Assembly (NCBI RefSeq): GCF_051622035.1
Contig: NC_135357.1
Location: 11,863,001-11,927,000, forward strand
Source of the DNA: Arctopsyche grandis
Taxonomy: Eukaryota > Arthropoda > Insecta > Trichoptera > Hydropsychidae
Length of the DNA stretch: 64,000 nucleotides
Direction: 5' to 3'
Position 1 is the stretch's first letter. Each line of letters opens with the position of its first letter. Made by a program: the position numbers and the translations under genes. Shown here in pieces: positions 27,085-36,923 of the stretch. The notes under the pieces were generated by a model. That model was not told the origin of the DNA, did no database searches, and saw nothing but the letters and a program-made list of their open reading frames with translations.

Positions 27085-27404
27085 CTAGTGTTGTACCCAA
27101 TGAAATATCATCGCATGGGTGTTGGCATATTAAGTTATTAAAAAAATAAATAAAAGAAATGTGTCGACACTGTGTTTGATCCGCACGCGGTTGAATCGCT
27201 TTCAAATACCTTTTGAATATATTTAATTTAATATCTATATTAATTGTTTGATATAAAAAAATGGCAAAAACTATCTACCAATCTACACATAAACAATGTA
27301 AAACACCAATAGAAAAATCAATTAATTAAATAAATGTTCAATGGATGGCGCTAAATGCTCAGAGACTTAGCGTCGTCTATTAGTCTAGAGGAAACATTGG
27401 TAGT
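27085..27404 (-). mobile_element. Helitron-like non-autonomous element, family B, copy 3 (truncated)
   Basis: Reversed, it ends AACACCCATGCGATGATATT..TACAACACTAG followed by T, like the copies at 4801 and 13141. It includes part of the internal block of copy 2 (GAGGAAACATTGGTAG matches CTACCAATGTTTCCTC at about 13317). The 5' end is missing. Confidence 0.6.
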
Positions 27405-27474
27405 GTAACGTACGCCGCGGATTAAGCGAATAGAATCCCAGAGACCGTGTGACCGTTCAAATATTATCTGTAAC

Positions 27475-29132
27475 CAGTGGCGGACTGGCCATACAAGCGA
27501 ACATGCCCGATGGCATGTGGGCCCCACTATCTGTTAGAAAATATGGGCCCTCAGTAAAGTTAAATAACTTTTTAATTATTTCACGTGTGTAAAAATTTAT
27601 AGGATATTGCACTTTGGGACCTAAAGTTTGGGCATTTCAACAAAACAAATTTTTTACGATATACACAAACAACTAATACCTGCTTTAACAGTCCAAGGAT
27701 CGGTTAACTTTTTTTATTAGGCTCGAAATGTAAGTTTCAACATTTGCATGGGCCCTTTTGCCGGGCCTATTTCCAACCTCAAGATTATGCATACCTATGT
27801 AATAACTACCTAATGAAATAAAAATGGGAATAAACAAATTTCCGTGAATAATATAAACTGAATTGCTTAAAACAATTTTGATAGGACGATTCATCATCAA
27901 CCAGCGATTTAAATTTACTTCATACTTTCAAAATAACATTTGATTATGCTTCGACGATATAGTAAGATTTAAATACACAATTTTAAACAGTTTCCGAATA
28001 TAAAATCTATTCCTAATCTAGACACATCCATGTATATAGAAATATAGGATAGGGGCCCCCTCCCCAAAATCCCGATTTTCGATTAACATTAATTGAAAAT
28101 ATTATGCATTTTTTTCAGGGACGTAATTTGGGGGGGAGGCATATGGGGGCACTCGCCCCCCTAAATTAAGGAAAAGTGTGAATATTATGAATTCAATTAC
28201 TAATGAGATACTATGGATCTACATTTATTTCTTATGTATGTTACTTTTGGGTAACTAATAAAATAATCGCTGCTATGTGTTTTGAAAAAAAAAAGATTTT
28301 ATTATTTCGAAACAAGTATATTTTGGTTTTTAAGTGGTATGCCTTGGGTAAAATTCTTAGAAATTGTTCATCCTATAGAGCGAATCGTGAGAAAGGTCCC
28401 CTTTACTTTATTTTGTCTCAAAAACAGATGTGTAACGTTTATTTTTCCGAAAGTTCGTATATTAACGTGATCAGTGATCGATTCTGGTTCAAATTTTCGC
28501 ATGATCACAAAACTTTATCTATTGTTATTACGTACATATGTACATAGATAAAGTGAAAAGATATTCGGTAGAAATTAAGATAGTTTTTTAGTGACTCAGT
28601 TAGATGGTCGATTTTTGTTGATCATGTGTAGATTATTGGAAAAAAATTTTCGCCTGCGGCGCTTTTTTCGCTTTCTACATAATATTTTTTTATAATTATT
28701 TTTTTAAAAATAAGCTTATTTTTTTCATATTTTATAACTCAATAAGGTTTATGCAAAGAATATTTTCCATTTTTATTCCAATATAAAAAAGATTTTTTGA
28801 AAAAAAATTCAATTTGACCAATCTTTGCCTGCCCCCCCAAGAAAAAGCTGAAATGACGTCCCTGAGTGTTTTCTACCGAAAGTAAAAGCCGCTTTTATGC
28901 CGCATTCTTTTATGATACATTTTATTTACCTAGGACAAGAGTTAGAACGAAATATACAATGTAATTTATGGATCTATTTTGCTTTTGCCATTTTTCTTGT
29001 ACCTAAATTTGTTTATTCCCATTTTTGAAAAGAAAATTTTGTTATATGGGGGGGGGGAGACAAATTTGTTTAACCTTGGGGGGCCCCCTTTGACTCCTGG
29101 CATGCACTAATTTCAGTCCCAGTCCGCCACTG
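27475..29132. mobile_element. hAT-type non-autonomous transposon, 1658 bp
   Basis: Terminal inverted repeats CAGTGGCGGACTGG (27475-27488) and CCAGTCCGCCACTG (29119-29132) are perfect over 14 bp. They are flanked by an exact 8-bp duplication, TCTGTAAC, at 27467-27474 and 29133-29140. An 8-bp duplication and CA(G)..(C)TG ends are the hAT signature. No transposase frame is seen. Long G and C runs occur near both ends (about 27537, 28040, 29047, 29078). A second hAT-like element is nested at 28116-28864. Confidence 0.88.
28116..28864. mobile_element. hAT-like element nested in a larger hAT element
   Basis: The ends CAGGGACGTAATTT (28116-28129) and AAATGACGTCCCTG (to 28864) are inverted repeats with one mismatch. 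The flanks ATTTTTTT and AGTGTTTT agree at 6 of 8 positions, a weak duplication. A poly-G run follows the left end and a poly-C run precedes the right end. A related right end lies at 29620-29651. Confidence 0.65.
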
Positions 29133-29565
29133 TCTGTAACGGATATCTATTAACGGATTAACTAAATGCATACCGTGCGACTGGTATAAGTGGGTTTTAA
29201 GGATTAGCGACAAGCTAAGTGCATGAAACAATGATTGCACTTCTCATATCGTGGGAATACATATCCGAATACGTGACTATACAGTAGGTAAACAGATTAG
29301 ACGTCCTGAGAGATCTACCCCTTATAAGGCGGTACGTAAGCGATCTCAGGTCATTCTGGACTTAGCAGTGACACTGCGTGTATCTCCTTAATCATCAATA
29401 AATGCTGTGATACGACTGTTGGCCTTTTACTTGGATCCTCCACCCACCCCGACGCAACAGTAGCAAACAGTATATGTATATAAAAAACTTTTTTGCTTTT
29501 CTATTACTGAAAAAACGATTAAAAGAAATAGTTAAAATTCATATACACTCATTTTGTTTAAATAT
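29133..29565. other. Gene-free stretch
   Basis: Unique-looking sequence with no supported gene; it ends in AT-rich sequence and a C run. Confidence 0.35.
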
Positions 29566-29651
29566 AATACACCCCCCCCCCCTCCCTAGAAAGTCATTTC
29601 TTACTGGTCAAAAAATTTGCCCCCCTGGGAAAAACTGAAATGACGCCCCTG
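29566..29651. mobile_element. hAT-like right-end fragment
   Basis: A run of C at about 29572, then TTGCCCCCCTGGGAAAAACT and GAAATGACGCCCCTG, matching the right end of the nested element at 28820-28864 (GCCCCCCCAAGAAAAAGCTG, AAATGACGTCCCTG). No left end was found nearby, so it is a solo fragment. Confidence 0.55.
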
Positions 29652-30799
29652 CTGATGATGATATGATGTATGAATATAGAGACTCCAAATAAGCGATAGA
29701 ACACTTCAGATGCAGAGTTAACAGATGTTTTAATGATTAAATCGTGACGAAATCATTATTATAATTAGTACCAATGTCATAATCTAATTTTAATATCACC
29801 TTGAAGGCATCAATTCCAGTACGCATTGCGATAGTTTAAATATTTCATACGCAATTCAAATTAAGACTAACTAGCGATCGTTTAACGAACTTTAAACGGA
29901 CAGACTGTAATATTGAGCAAGTCACCCAAAACGGTATACAAATTGACTCGCAACATTCGCCATCACATCGACAGATTCAAACTACTAAAATTTTTACAAT
30001 ATTCACTTCATAAACTCTTCACGTATCGAGTACAAACTTTTTTGCACAATATTCTGAGTCATCGTTTGATTCGTGGGCTCGCTTCTGATTATATGTATAT
30101 TTTACTGTATGAAGTCTGAAAATGTGAAATAAATATGAACATTGTTGATTTATAGTACACCTGTTGGACGACATAATGGTTCTAATGGTTCAGGGTGCTC
30201 ATGACTTAATGACGGTGTGTTCAGAACGTCAATACCGTACCGATGGTGACGTTGACCGAACCTTGGTCCCAATTTGCACCAAATGCACCCATTCGTTTGC
30301 AATTCAAATGCACCCTGATTACGCATGCCACTTATTTTAAAGTATCTCTATTTGTCTATACTATAAACACAAAGAATTTCTATGGAAAAATATTGCTTTT
30401 GAAGTGCGTTTGTTTTTATCACCTTGCGTATACCATTATATTTAAGCGCCTGGTAATATATTATGTTCAAAATACATAAACATTTTTGAAAATGTCAGTT
30501 ACAAAAAGAAAAATCGTCACACTTCATATACTATCCACTACCAAATTATAGCTAAGATCAAATGAGCAAACATATCAGTTTAGGTGCCTTAATTCTGTCA
30601 GTATATTAAACATTCCCAACTAGCAGTGTTGGTGGTCTTAAAGCCTCTCAAAATCATGGATTTAACTCATTGTGACGGCCTCGCTTCCACATACAAGAAA
30701 TTAGAAAATATAGGTATACGATAATTATCCAAATGAAAAAATATATAAACAAAAAATTCTGCATTAAGTTACTCGGTGTATGTACATACATATATGTCA
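29652..30799. other. Gene-free stretch
   Basis: AT-rich with a few complex segments (30150-30310). No exon supported. Confidence 0.35.
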
Positions 30800-31202
30800 C
30801 AGTCCAAGTGTTCGTTCTGTTTCATTCATGAACATTCTAGTTTGTTCATACACGAACTATGGGTTTTAGTTTAAGTTCTTAAAATCAAAAGCTATGTATT
30901 TTCAAATAGATTCCCACCAGATGTCGCATGAAACTTTTGAGATGTTTAAACGTATTCGAAACCGCATTACAACGTTGCTATAATTCCCGCTTCCGCTAAT
31001 AGTAAAAATATTGCAACCCAGGGTAAGCATACATACATACATATATATGTATGCAGAATGGGACAAAATATTGAGAATACTTAAACTCATGCCTAATAGT
31101 TTGTGGATGAACTACATAATTCATTTGTCAATTTGTTATTTCATGTGCACTATAACTGGCCATATTGGTTCATGCATGAACAAACTATGTACACTCGGAC
31201 TG
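30800..31202. mobile_element. Tc1/mariner-type MITE, copy 1
   Basis: It starts CAGTCCAAGTGTTCGTTC and ends ACACTCGGACTG followed by TA (left flank CA, one base off). The ends hold palindromic GTTCATGAAC/GTTCATGCATGAAC words. It aligns over its whole length, in opposite orientation, with 50168-50627. A TA target duplication and short inverted ends suit a Tc1/mariner-derived MITE. No transposase. Confidence 0.65.
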
Positions 31203-31588
31203 TAACATATGTATATAGTTTTGGTTAAGATTGGTCCTTTTATTTATTTTCAGCATAAATAATTCATATTATTTTATTTTCTCTTGATCTTCAATGCTCT
31301 GGATTGAATTAATACATTCTTGACTTCTCTCAATGGTATACAGAGTATGATACAGTTTCACTGGCTTAGATACCTGGGCAGTCCATAAAATGTGAGACAT
31401 TTTCAATCAGACCTAATCTCTATACGTTCCCTTTGAAAACAGTCTGATAAATGATTTATGTACATACCTACTCATATTCCAATAAAAACTATAATTTACT
31501 CTACAAACTCGCATGTTATTCCTTTATTAGAACTAAAATTATATTTCAGGTGAAAGTTGGCGTTAAGGCTTTATAAGACATACTCTTC
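31203..31588. other. Gene-free stretch
   Basis: Nothing recognisable. Confidence 0.3.
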
Positions 31589-31943
31589 GGGCGAAAACAC
31601 ACTGAGTGGTATGGGACGTCACGTGTCTATGGTTTGTTCACCAAACAGTGGGGTGTTCACCAAACCAAATTCGGGTGTACTTGCACGTGCAGAATGCATA
31701 TGTTTGGGAGATCGCACGTGTATGCATATCCATATGAAACCGACAAGTTTCTCCTACATTTTTTAAAATATGGGATTCACCGTTATCGATCACTGGATAA
31801 ATACAAGGATAAAGTATCACTGAAAACACTCCAGGGGTGATTTTTTGGACTGTGTGTATGGCTTAGGGTGATACGTTTTTTTAGCATGTTTAAACGCATC
31901 TCTAAAAAACACGTACCACGTACCACTCAGTGTGTTTTCGCCC
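31589..31943. mobile_element. MITE with 23-bp perfect terminal inverted repeats
   Basis: The left end begins GGGCGAAAACACACTGAGTG (31589) and the right end finishes CACTCAGTGTGTTTTCGCCC (31943). The match is perfect over 23 bp and weaker beyond. The interior is non-coding and contains a short direct repeat, GTTCACCAAAC. The flanks (TACTCTTC and TACACACA) give no convincing duplication, so the superfamily is not assigned. Confidence 0.75.
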
Positions 31944-33192
31944 TACACACAGAGAGGTAGGAGGCAACTATTTTTTTAGAGAGTTTTAATTATGCAAAAA
32001 AAAAACACTGCTAGGTCATATCTGTACCGTCGCATCCCTTCGCAAACCTCACCCCCTGGAGAGTTTTTGGTGATTTTTTTTATCTTTGTATTGGCAAAGG
32101 TCTGACAGTGATTGATAACGGTTATTCCCATATTTGAAGAAATGTGGGATAAACTTAAGATCGTACGAATTAAAAATGACACGAAGATACACCTATCACA
32201 GCTGGAGTCCACCTACGCGTACCATGCTGCACTTTTTAATGTGTTCTCTCACTATTATTGGTGCCTGCTTTATATTCCAATTGTACTGTATCCAAAATTG
32301 AATTTAGCCAAATAAATCGGTATGCTAAGTCAGAGTGTCCCTTATTTATTCAGCGTTCAACCTAAAAGTCGTGTTATTTGTTTATTTATAGATCCTTAAT
32401 CTCAATCGTGCTTGTGGTGAACGAGACCATTAATGACATATACGGCATAATTTCGAACGAAGGCCCCTAATTGTCATTCATCCGGTGACAGCCAGACGGA
32501 CACTGTTTCGTCACGTCGACTACTATTTCTATACGCATTTTGGCCAAGATCAAACGACGCGTGTGCTCTTTGACTGCTGGCGCGATTCGTCGGAATGATG
32601 TGGAAGAAGGATTCCCAAAGGTCGCAAATGCCGGCAATTTACATGCAAAAGCGCAACATCTCGATTTGTTTATTCGAGGCTGAAGTATGAGTGCTCTGTA
32701 TGATTTTTAGCGACCTTTACTTATGCAAAATCCGGTCTTCTTCGGGTCAGTGTTTCGTGAGAAAAAATCCGCAATGTCGTATGAGGGAATCCTTCGCGAT
32801 GCACGGTTTGAAAATTATAAAATTAGGAAATTTAAGTTACGAATCACGCGGCACCCTTGAATTGCTCTTACACAAATTTCTCAACTCATTACAATTGCTA
32901 TTGTGAAGAGGTATGATATGAATACTCGGTACGACTGACGTAAGTAATTCCAAATTCGTAGATAAATTTACTAGGGTAATTTATGGATTTCTATTGTACC
33001 ATACAATATGATTTGGATCATGTCGAAAACACTACGGATCTATTAAAAAAAAGAATATATGTAAATTTTATCATATTATTGCGTGAATTCTTTGGAATGT
33101 TATAAATAACTAGTTTTATGCACGTTGAAATTTCAACGCGTGCTTTCGGATTGACACATGATTTAAAATAAAGTTACAATATGAATAGTAAT
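31944..33192. other. Gene-free intergenic stretch
   Basis: 32400-32900 is unique and less AT-rich with several CG words; the open frames are short and unrecognised. It could be regulatory. Confidence 0.35.
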
Positions 33193-33203
33193 AATTAATC
33201 GGA

Positions 33204-34171
33204 CTGCAGTAGTACGTGTCGATGATCAATTCACTGATGAGATTCCTATAGAACGGGGCGTCAGGCAAGGATGCATCCTATCACCTACTCTTTTTTACAC
33301 CTACACCGAATCCATCTTCCACGATGCTCTCCAAGAGGCGGAGGGCATCAAGGTGGGCGGCGAGACGATCACCAATATAAGATATGCTGATGACACGGCA
33401 CTAGTCGCTGAAAATTTAGCAGACCTGCAAAGATCTCTAGACCGTGTACATCAAGAAAGCAATCGAAGAGGTCTGCGCATAAATCTAAAGAAGACAAAAT
33501 TTATGATAGTAGATAGAATGCAAACAGACACCGGGAATCTAACCTTGGATGGAGAGGTGATAGAAAGAGTAAAAAGATTCAAATACCTGGGTACCTGGCT
33601 GAATGAAGAGATGGACCCAGATGAAGATCTAAGAATCCGCATCGAGATGGCTAGAAAAGCATTTGTAAAAATGAAGGCGGCGCTTACAAACAAGCATCTC
33701 AATCTTCATACGCGGTTGAGATTCGCGAAGAGCTACGTCTGGACAGTATTACTACACGGATGTGAGACGTGGACTCTGAAAACCAAGATGATCAGCCGCA
33801 TTGAAGCTTTTGAGATGTGGGTCTATAGGCGTATGCTGAAGATTCCGTGGACCAAAAAGATATCAAACGAAGCTGTCCTCGGCATGATGGGGAGAGGCAG
33901 GGAACTTGTTTCTGTTATCAAGCGGAGAAAGATGGAGTACCTCGGACACATGATACGGGGTCCAAAATACGAATTTCTCCGTTTGATAACCATGGGGAAA
34001 ATAGAAGGAAAAAAATGGATTGGCAGGAAAAAGTTATCTTGGCTTCGAAACATGCGCATGTGGACCGATATGAGCGCCGAAGAGCGGTTCCGAGCCGCTG
34101 AAGACCGATGCGGATATATTCAAATAATCGACGAGGTGGTCGCCAACGTCCGGATGCGGACAAGGCATTAA
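33204..34171 (+). pseudogene. Reverse transcriptase C-terminal part of a LINE
   Basis: An open frame enters from the truncation point and runs to TAA at 34169-34171, about 320 codons without a stop. It shows the RT motifs RGVRQGCILSP (about 33245-33277) and YADDTALVAENL (catalytic YADD at 33383-33394), then LKMNLKK-like INLKKTKFM and FKYLGTWLN. It finishes with the tail HGCETWTL, EMWVYRRML, YLGHMIRG and SWLRNMRMW. It lacks the endonuclease and the first half of the RT, so it cannot be autonomous. The intact frame suggests a fairly recent insertion. Confidence 0.85.
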
Positions 34172-34181
34172 CAAGAAGAAG
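33204..34181 (+). mobile_element. 5'-truncated LINE insertion with target-site duplication
   Basis: An exact 11-bp duplication, AATTAATCGGA, flanks the element (33193-33203 and 34182-34192). The element is cut inside the reverse transcriptase at its 5' end. It ends 10 bp after the stop codon with a short (AAG)n tail and no poly(A). A very short 3' UTR with a trinucleotide tail is typical of RTE-like LINEs (clade inferred). Confidence 0.88.
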
Positions 34182-34192
34182 AATTAATCGGA

Positions 34193-34425
34193 ATCGGAAC
34201 CAATTAATTTATGCAATAAAAAATAATAATAAAATTATAAAACCCGAGGTTGAAATCGGATGATATGAAAAGTATGTATTTTTACATCGCGTGACGTAAG
34301 CAAAAATGTATGCTTAATTTACAAAGCCCAATACCCACAATTATGTATAAACAAACCCCAGTCATTGACCTCGCAACTTTGAATATTATAAATTACATAC
34401 ATATATATTAAATTTTGTCAGCTGT
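34193..34425. other. Gene-free AT-rich stretch
   Basis: Nothing recognisable apart from AT-rich sequence. Confidence 0.3.
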
Positions 34426-35105
34426 CGTGGTGTACTGGTTTAAAGCCCAGTCAAGTAACCGAGCGGTCCAGGTTTGATCTGCGGTCGGTCCGAGACAACG
34501 AATTAATTTTATTTTTCAAATATCGTTTAAATGTAATTAATTTTAATTAAAAAATATATATTTAATTATATAATATGAAAACAAAAAAATGGTTCAAAAC
34601 CTCGCTAAATAAAAATATTATTATTACGTATTTTTATATGGCGGGAACGAAAAACTTCAATTAATTTTTTAAAAAAGAGGACCATTTGAATATTCGACGA
34701 TGGTTTCAAGAAGTATCTGAACTCAGGTATACCTATAATAGGATAGCTGTGTTCGCGTGAGGGTTCGCCGGTTCGACTCCGAATGAGAACTTATACAAAG
34801 TTTAGGCTTTTTATCGATTCATTCATTATGTTCGGCTAGCGTTAGGAGGCGGCGAACACTTTTTCAATTATTCAATTGTTTGTTTATTTTATCCTAACAA
34901 CGTAAGCTGCGAACTGATTTGAAATTATTTGCCATGCAATGTCAGTCATTCCCGTTTTTCCGTTTACGTTCCCATTTTTGGGGGATTTTTTTTATAGAAA
35001 CCATCGCGAACATGCACACAATAACTCTTGTAAGTTTCATCGCAATCGGTGGAATGGTATAGGAACGCATACGTGACAGACAAACAGACAAATTTGTATA
35101 TATAT
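34426..35105 (-). mobile_element. Helitron-like element, family A, reversed copy with tRNA-like segments
   Basis: Reversed, the right part reads GTCTGTCACGTATGCGTTCC, ACTTACAAGAGTTATTGTGT and GCATGGCAAATAATTTCAAA, matching 15500-15680. Further in are two segments with B-box-like words on the plus strand: GGTTTGATCT at 34471 preceded by GTGGTGTACTGG, and GGTTCGACTCC at 34769. These may be captured tRNA-derived pieces. The 3' end is not defined. Confidence 0.5.
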
Positions 35106-35110
35106 GTAGT

Positions 35111-35841
35111 ATAATATTTTATATATAGTATAATATATAATATTATTTTATAGATAGTATAATATATGTAGATTTACATATTGTTAATTTTCATCGGACA
35201 TACTGTATAACTTTAGCATAACGATTTTGTAACTGAATGTCATAATCACTCTATTCATATTAAGTGCTTTTAATTTGTCAATTAGAATGTCAATCTGTTT
35301 GAATTATGTATCTTAAAAAATGTTTCGCTTCCCAATAATTGCGTACACAGATTCCGAAATATTTCATATGAAATTATACATTTATTTTTATTTTAAGACA
35401 ATAATCAACAATTACGATATCACTTAAATTTATTAAACAATCAATTAAACGATTTCTATAAACAGTAGTATTAAAACCTATCTATTTTTCGTATGCCTAT
35501 TTATGTATTAATGAACTTTCTCTTCTCAGATTCACACAACAGCAGATGTTCAAACTTTTCCTTACATATTTTATTTTTTAAATTATTAGATAAAAATAGT
35601 GCAAAGCTACAAATGACTTAATTATTTCAATGCCGTGATATATGTACATATGTATATCAATGTCGATTACTTTTTGGAAAATGCGGTTTTCGAACGTTTG
35701 TGGTTGCTTTCTTTTATAAATTTCGTGTTTATCTTGATATTTAGGGTCGATTGGTTTTACGTGTCGTTCGTTAATGACGTAACACCCAATAAGGGGGTGA
35801 AACTGTGTCTGATATATTGGGATGATTATGTAATGATCTCC
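35111..35841. other. Gene-free AT-rich stretch
   Basis: AT-rich intergenic sequence; no gene seen. Confidence 0.3.
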
Positions 35842-35849
35842 CTTTAGGG

Positions 35850-36125
35850 CATAGGCGGATCCAGAAAGTGGTCAAAGAGGGGGCCATTTTGAAATTGAAC
35901 ATAAAAAAAAATTAAAACTGATATGATTTTAGATTAACATTACGATGTAAATAATAGTAGATATAATACTTACATTGTAGTGATTTTTTTTAAGTAAACT
36001 ATTATGGTGTAAAACCCCATTCAGGAAATATGAAAAATTTAAAATATACATATGTATATGAAATTAAATTCATCCCAAGGGGGGGGGGCATGGCACCCAT
36101 GGCACCCCCCTTGGATCCGCCTATG
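35850..36125. mobile_element. hAT-type MITE, 276 bp
   Basis: Terminal inverted repeats CATAGGCGGATCCA (35850) and TGGATCCGCCTATG (to 36125) are perfect over 14 bp. They are flanked by an exact 8-bp duplication, CTTTAGGG (35842-35849 and 36126-36133). G runs lie inside both ends, as in the larger hAT elements here. No coding capacity. Confidence 0.88.
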
Positions 36126-36267
36126 CTTTAGGGAATGAGATGTCAAAATATGTCAATTTAGGCAAGGTAAGTAAAATATTTTGTGTCGAAATATACATAC
36201 ATACATGGTCTAAAAAATTCCCAAAATAACATGACATCAATAGAAGACTTCTAAATTTATATACATA

Positions 36268-36500
36268 CCAGTGTTTTTACCCGGTTTCGCTCGATATTTG
36301 TAATATAAGCCGTTTAAACATGGCCAATCTAAAAGTTAAAATTGTATTAAATTTATTTGAATAGTTTTATTTTATTTAAATTTATTTTAATATTCATTTC
36401 TTTTTCTACGAACCGACAATACTTACATACAAAGTGTCTTTCGAAATTATATATTAGATATAGATACATACGTCAAACAACCATATATGTACATATGTTA
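36268..36500 (-). mobile_element. Helitron-like 3' end, family C
   Basis: Reversed, it ends ATCGAGCGAAACCGGGTAAAAACACTGG, like 53745-53794 and 16032. It shares TTACATACAAAGTGTCTTTC with the nested copy near 16161. The 5' end is not found. Confidence 0.45.
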
Positions 36501-36853
36501 CTTATGTACGATCGAAAAATAAATACATATGTATTCATTTGGTTTTGAGCTTTGTATGAATATATGATTTTATCATAGTTTGTTTACAATGTCAAATGTA
36601 AATAATACAGTTTAAGCTTAACAGACGTGAAAGGCCTCACCTTTGAATATGAACAAATGGGACGTGTGTCAAACACTTACAGCTGAAAGTGCTGTAATGA
36701 AAATGCACTTGTTCTAGTGCATGGAATTATCAGCTACGGGCAAACGACGGACGACCTTGTCAAATCGTCTGAAATTGTCGTCGACGTTTGCAAACGTCTT
36801 TATTCTTTCTGGTCACATATCGGGCCAATGTATTGGTCATCGTTTTGCCATCG

Positions 36854-36860
36854 TATAAAT
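36854..36860 (+). promoter_or_regulatory. TATA box of gene A
   Basis: TATAAAT lies 30 bp upstream of an initiator-like TCATC (A at 36884) and 70 bp upstream of the ATG at 36924. This fits a TATA-driven, stage-specific cuticle-type promoter. Confidence 0.65.
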
Positions 36861-36923
36861 ACAGGAACGTGCGGGGCATTGTCATCATTCAGTCATCGAG
36901 CATCCTCGATATCCAACGGCAAG

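Noticed and set aside
31581-31951. 8-bp duplication around the 355-bp MITE.
   Set aside because: TACTCTTC and TACACACA agree at only four positions, no better than chance in this composition.
33451-34163. Minus-strand open frames inside the LINE.
   Set aside because: Shadows of the real reverse-transcriptase frame on the plus strand, which carries YADD and the family motifs.
34430-34500. Candidate tRNA at GTGGTGTACTGG..GGTTTGATCT.
   Set aside because: I could not draw a proper acceptor stem or anticodon arm; it lies within a repeat copy.
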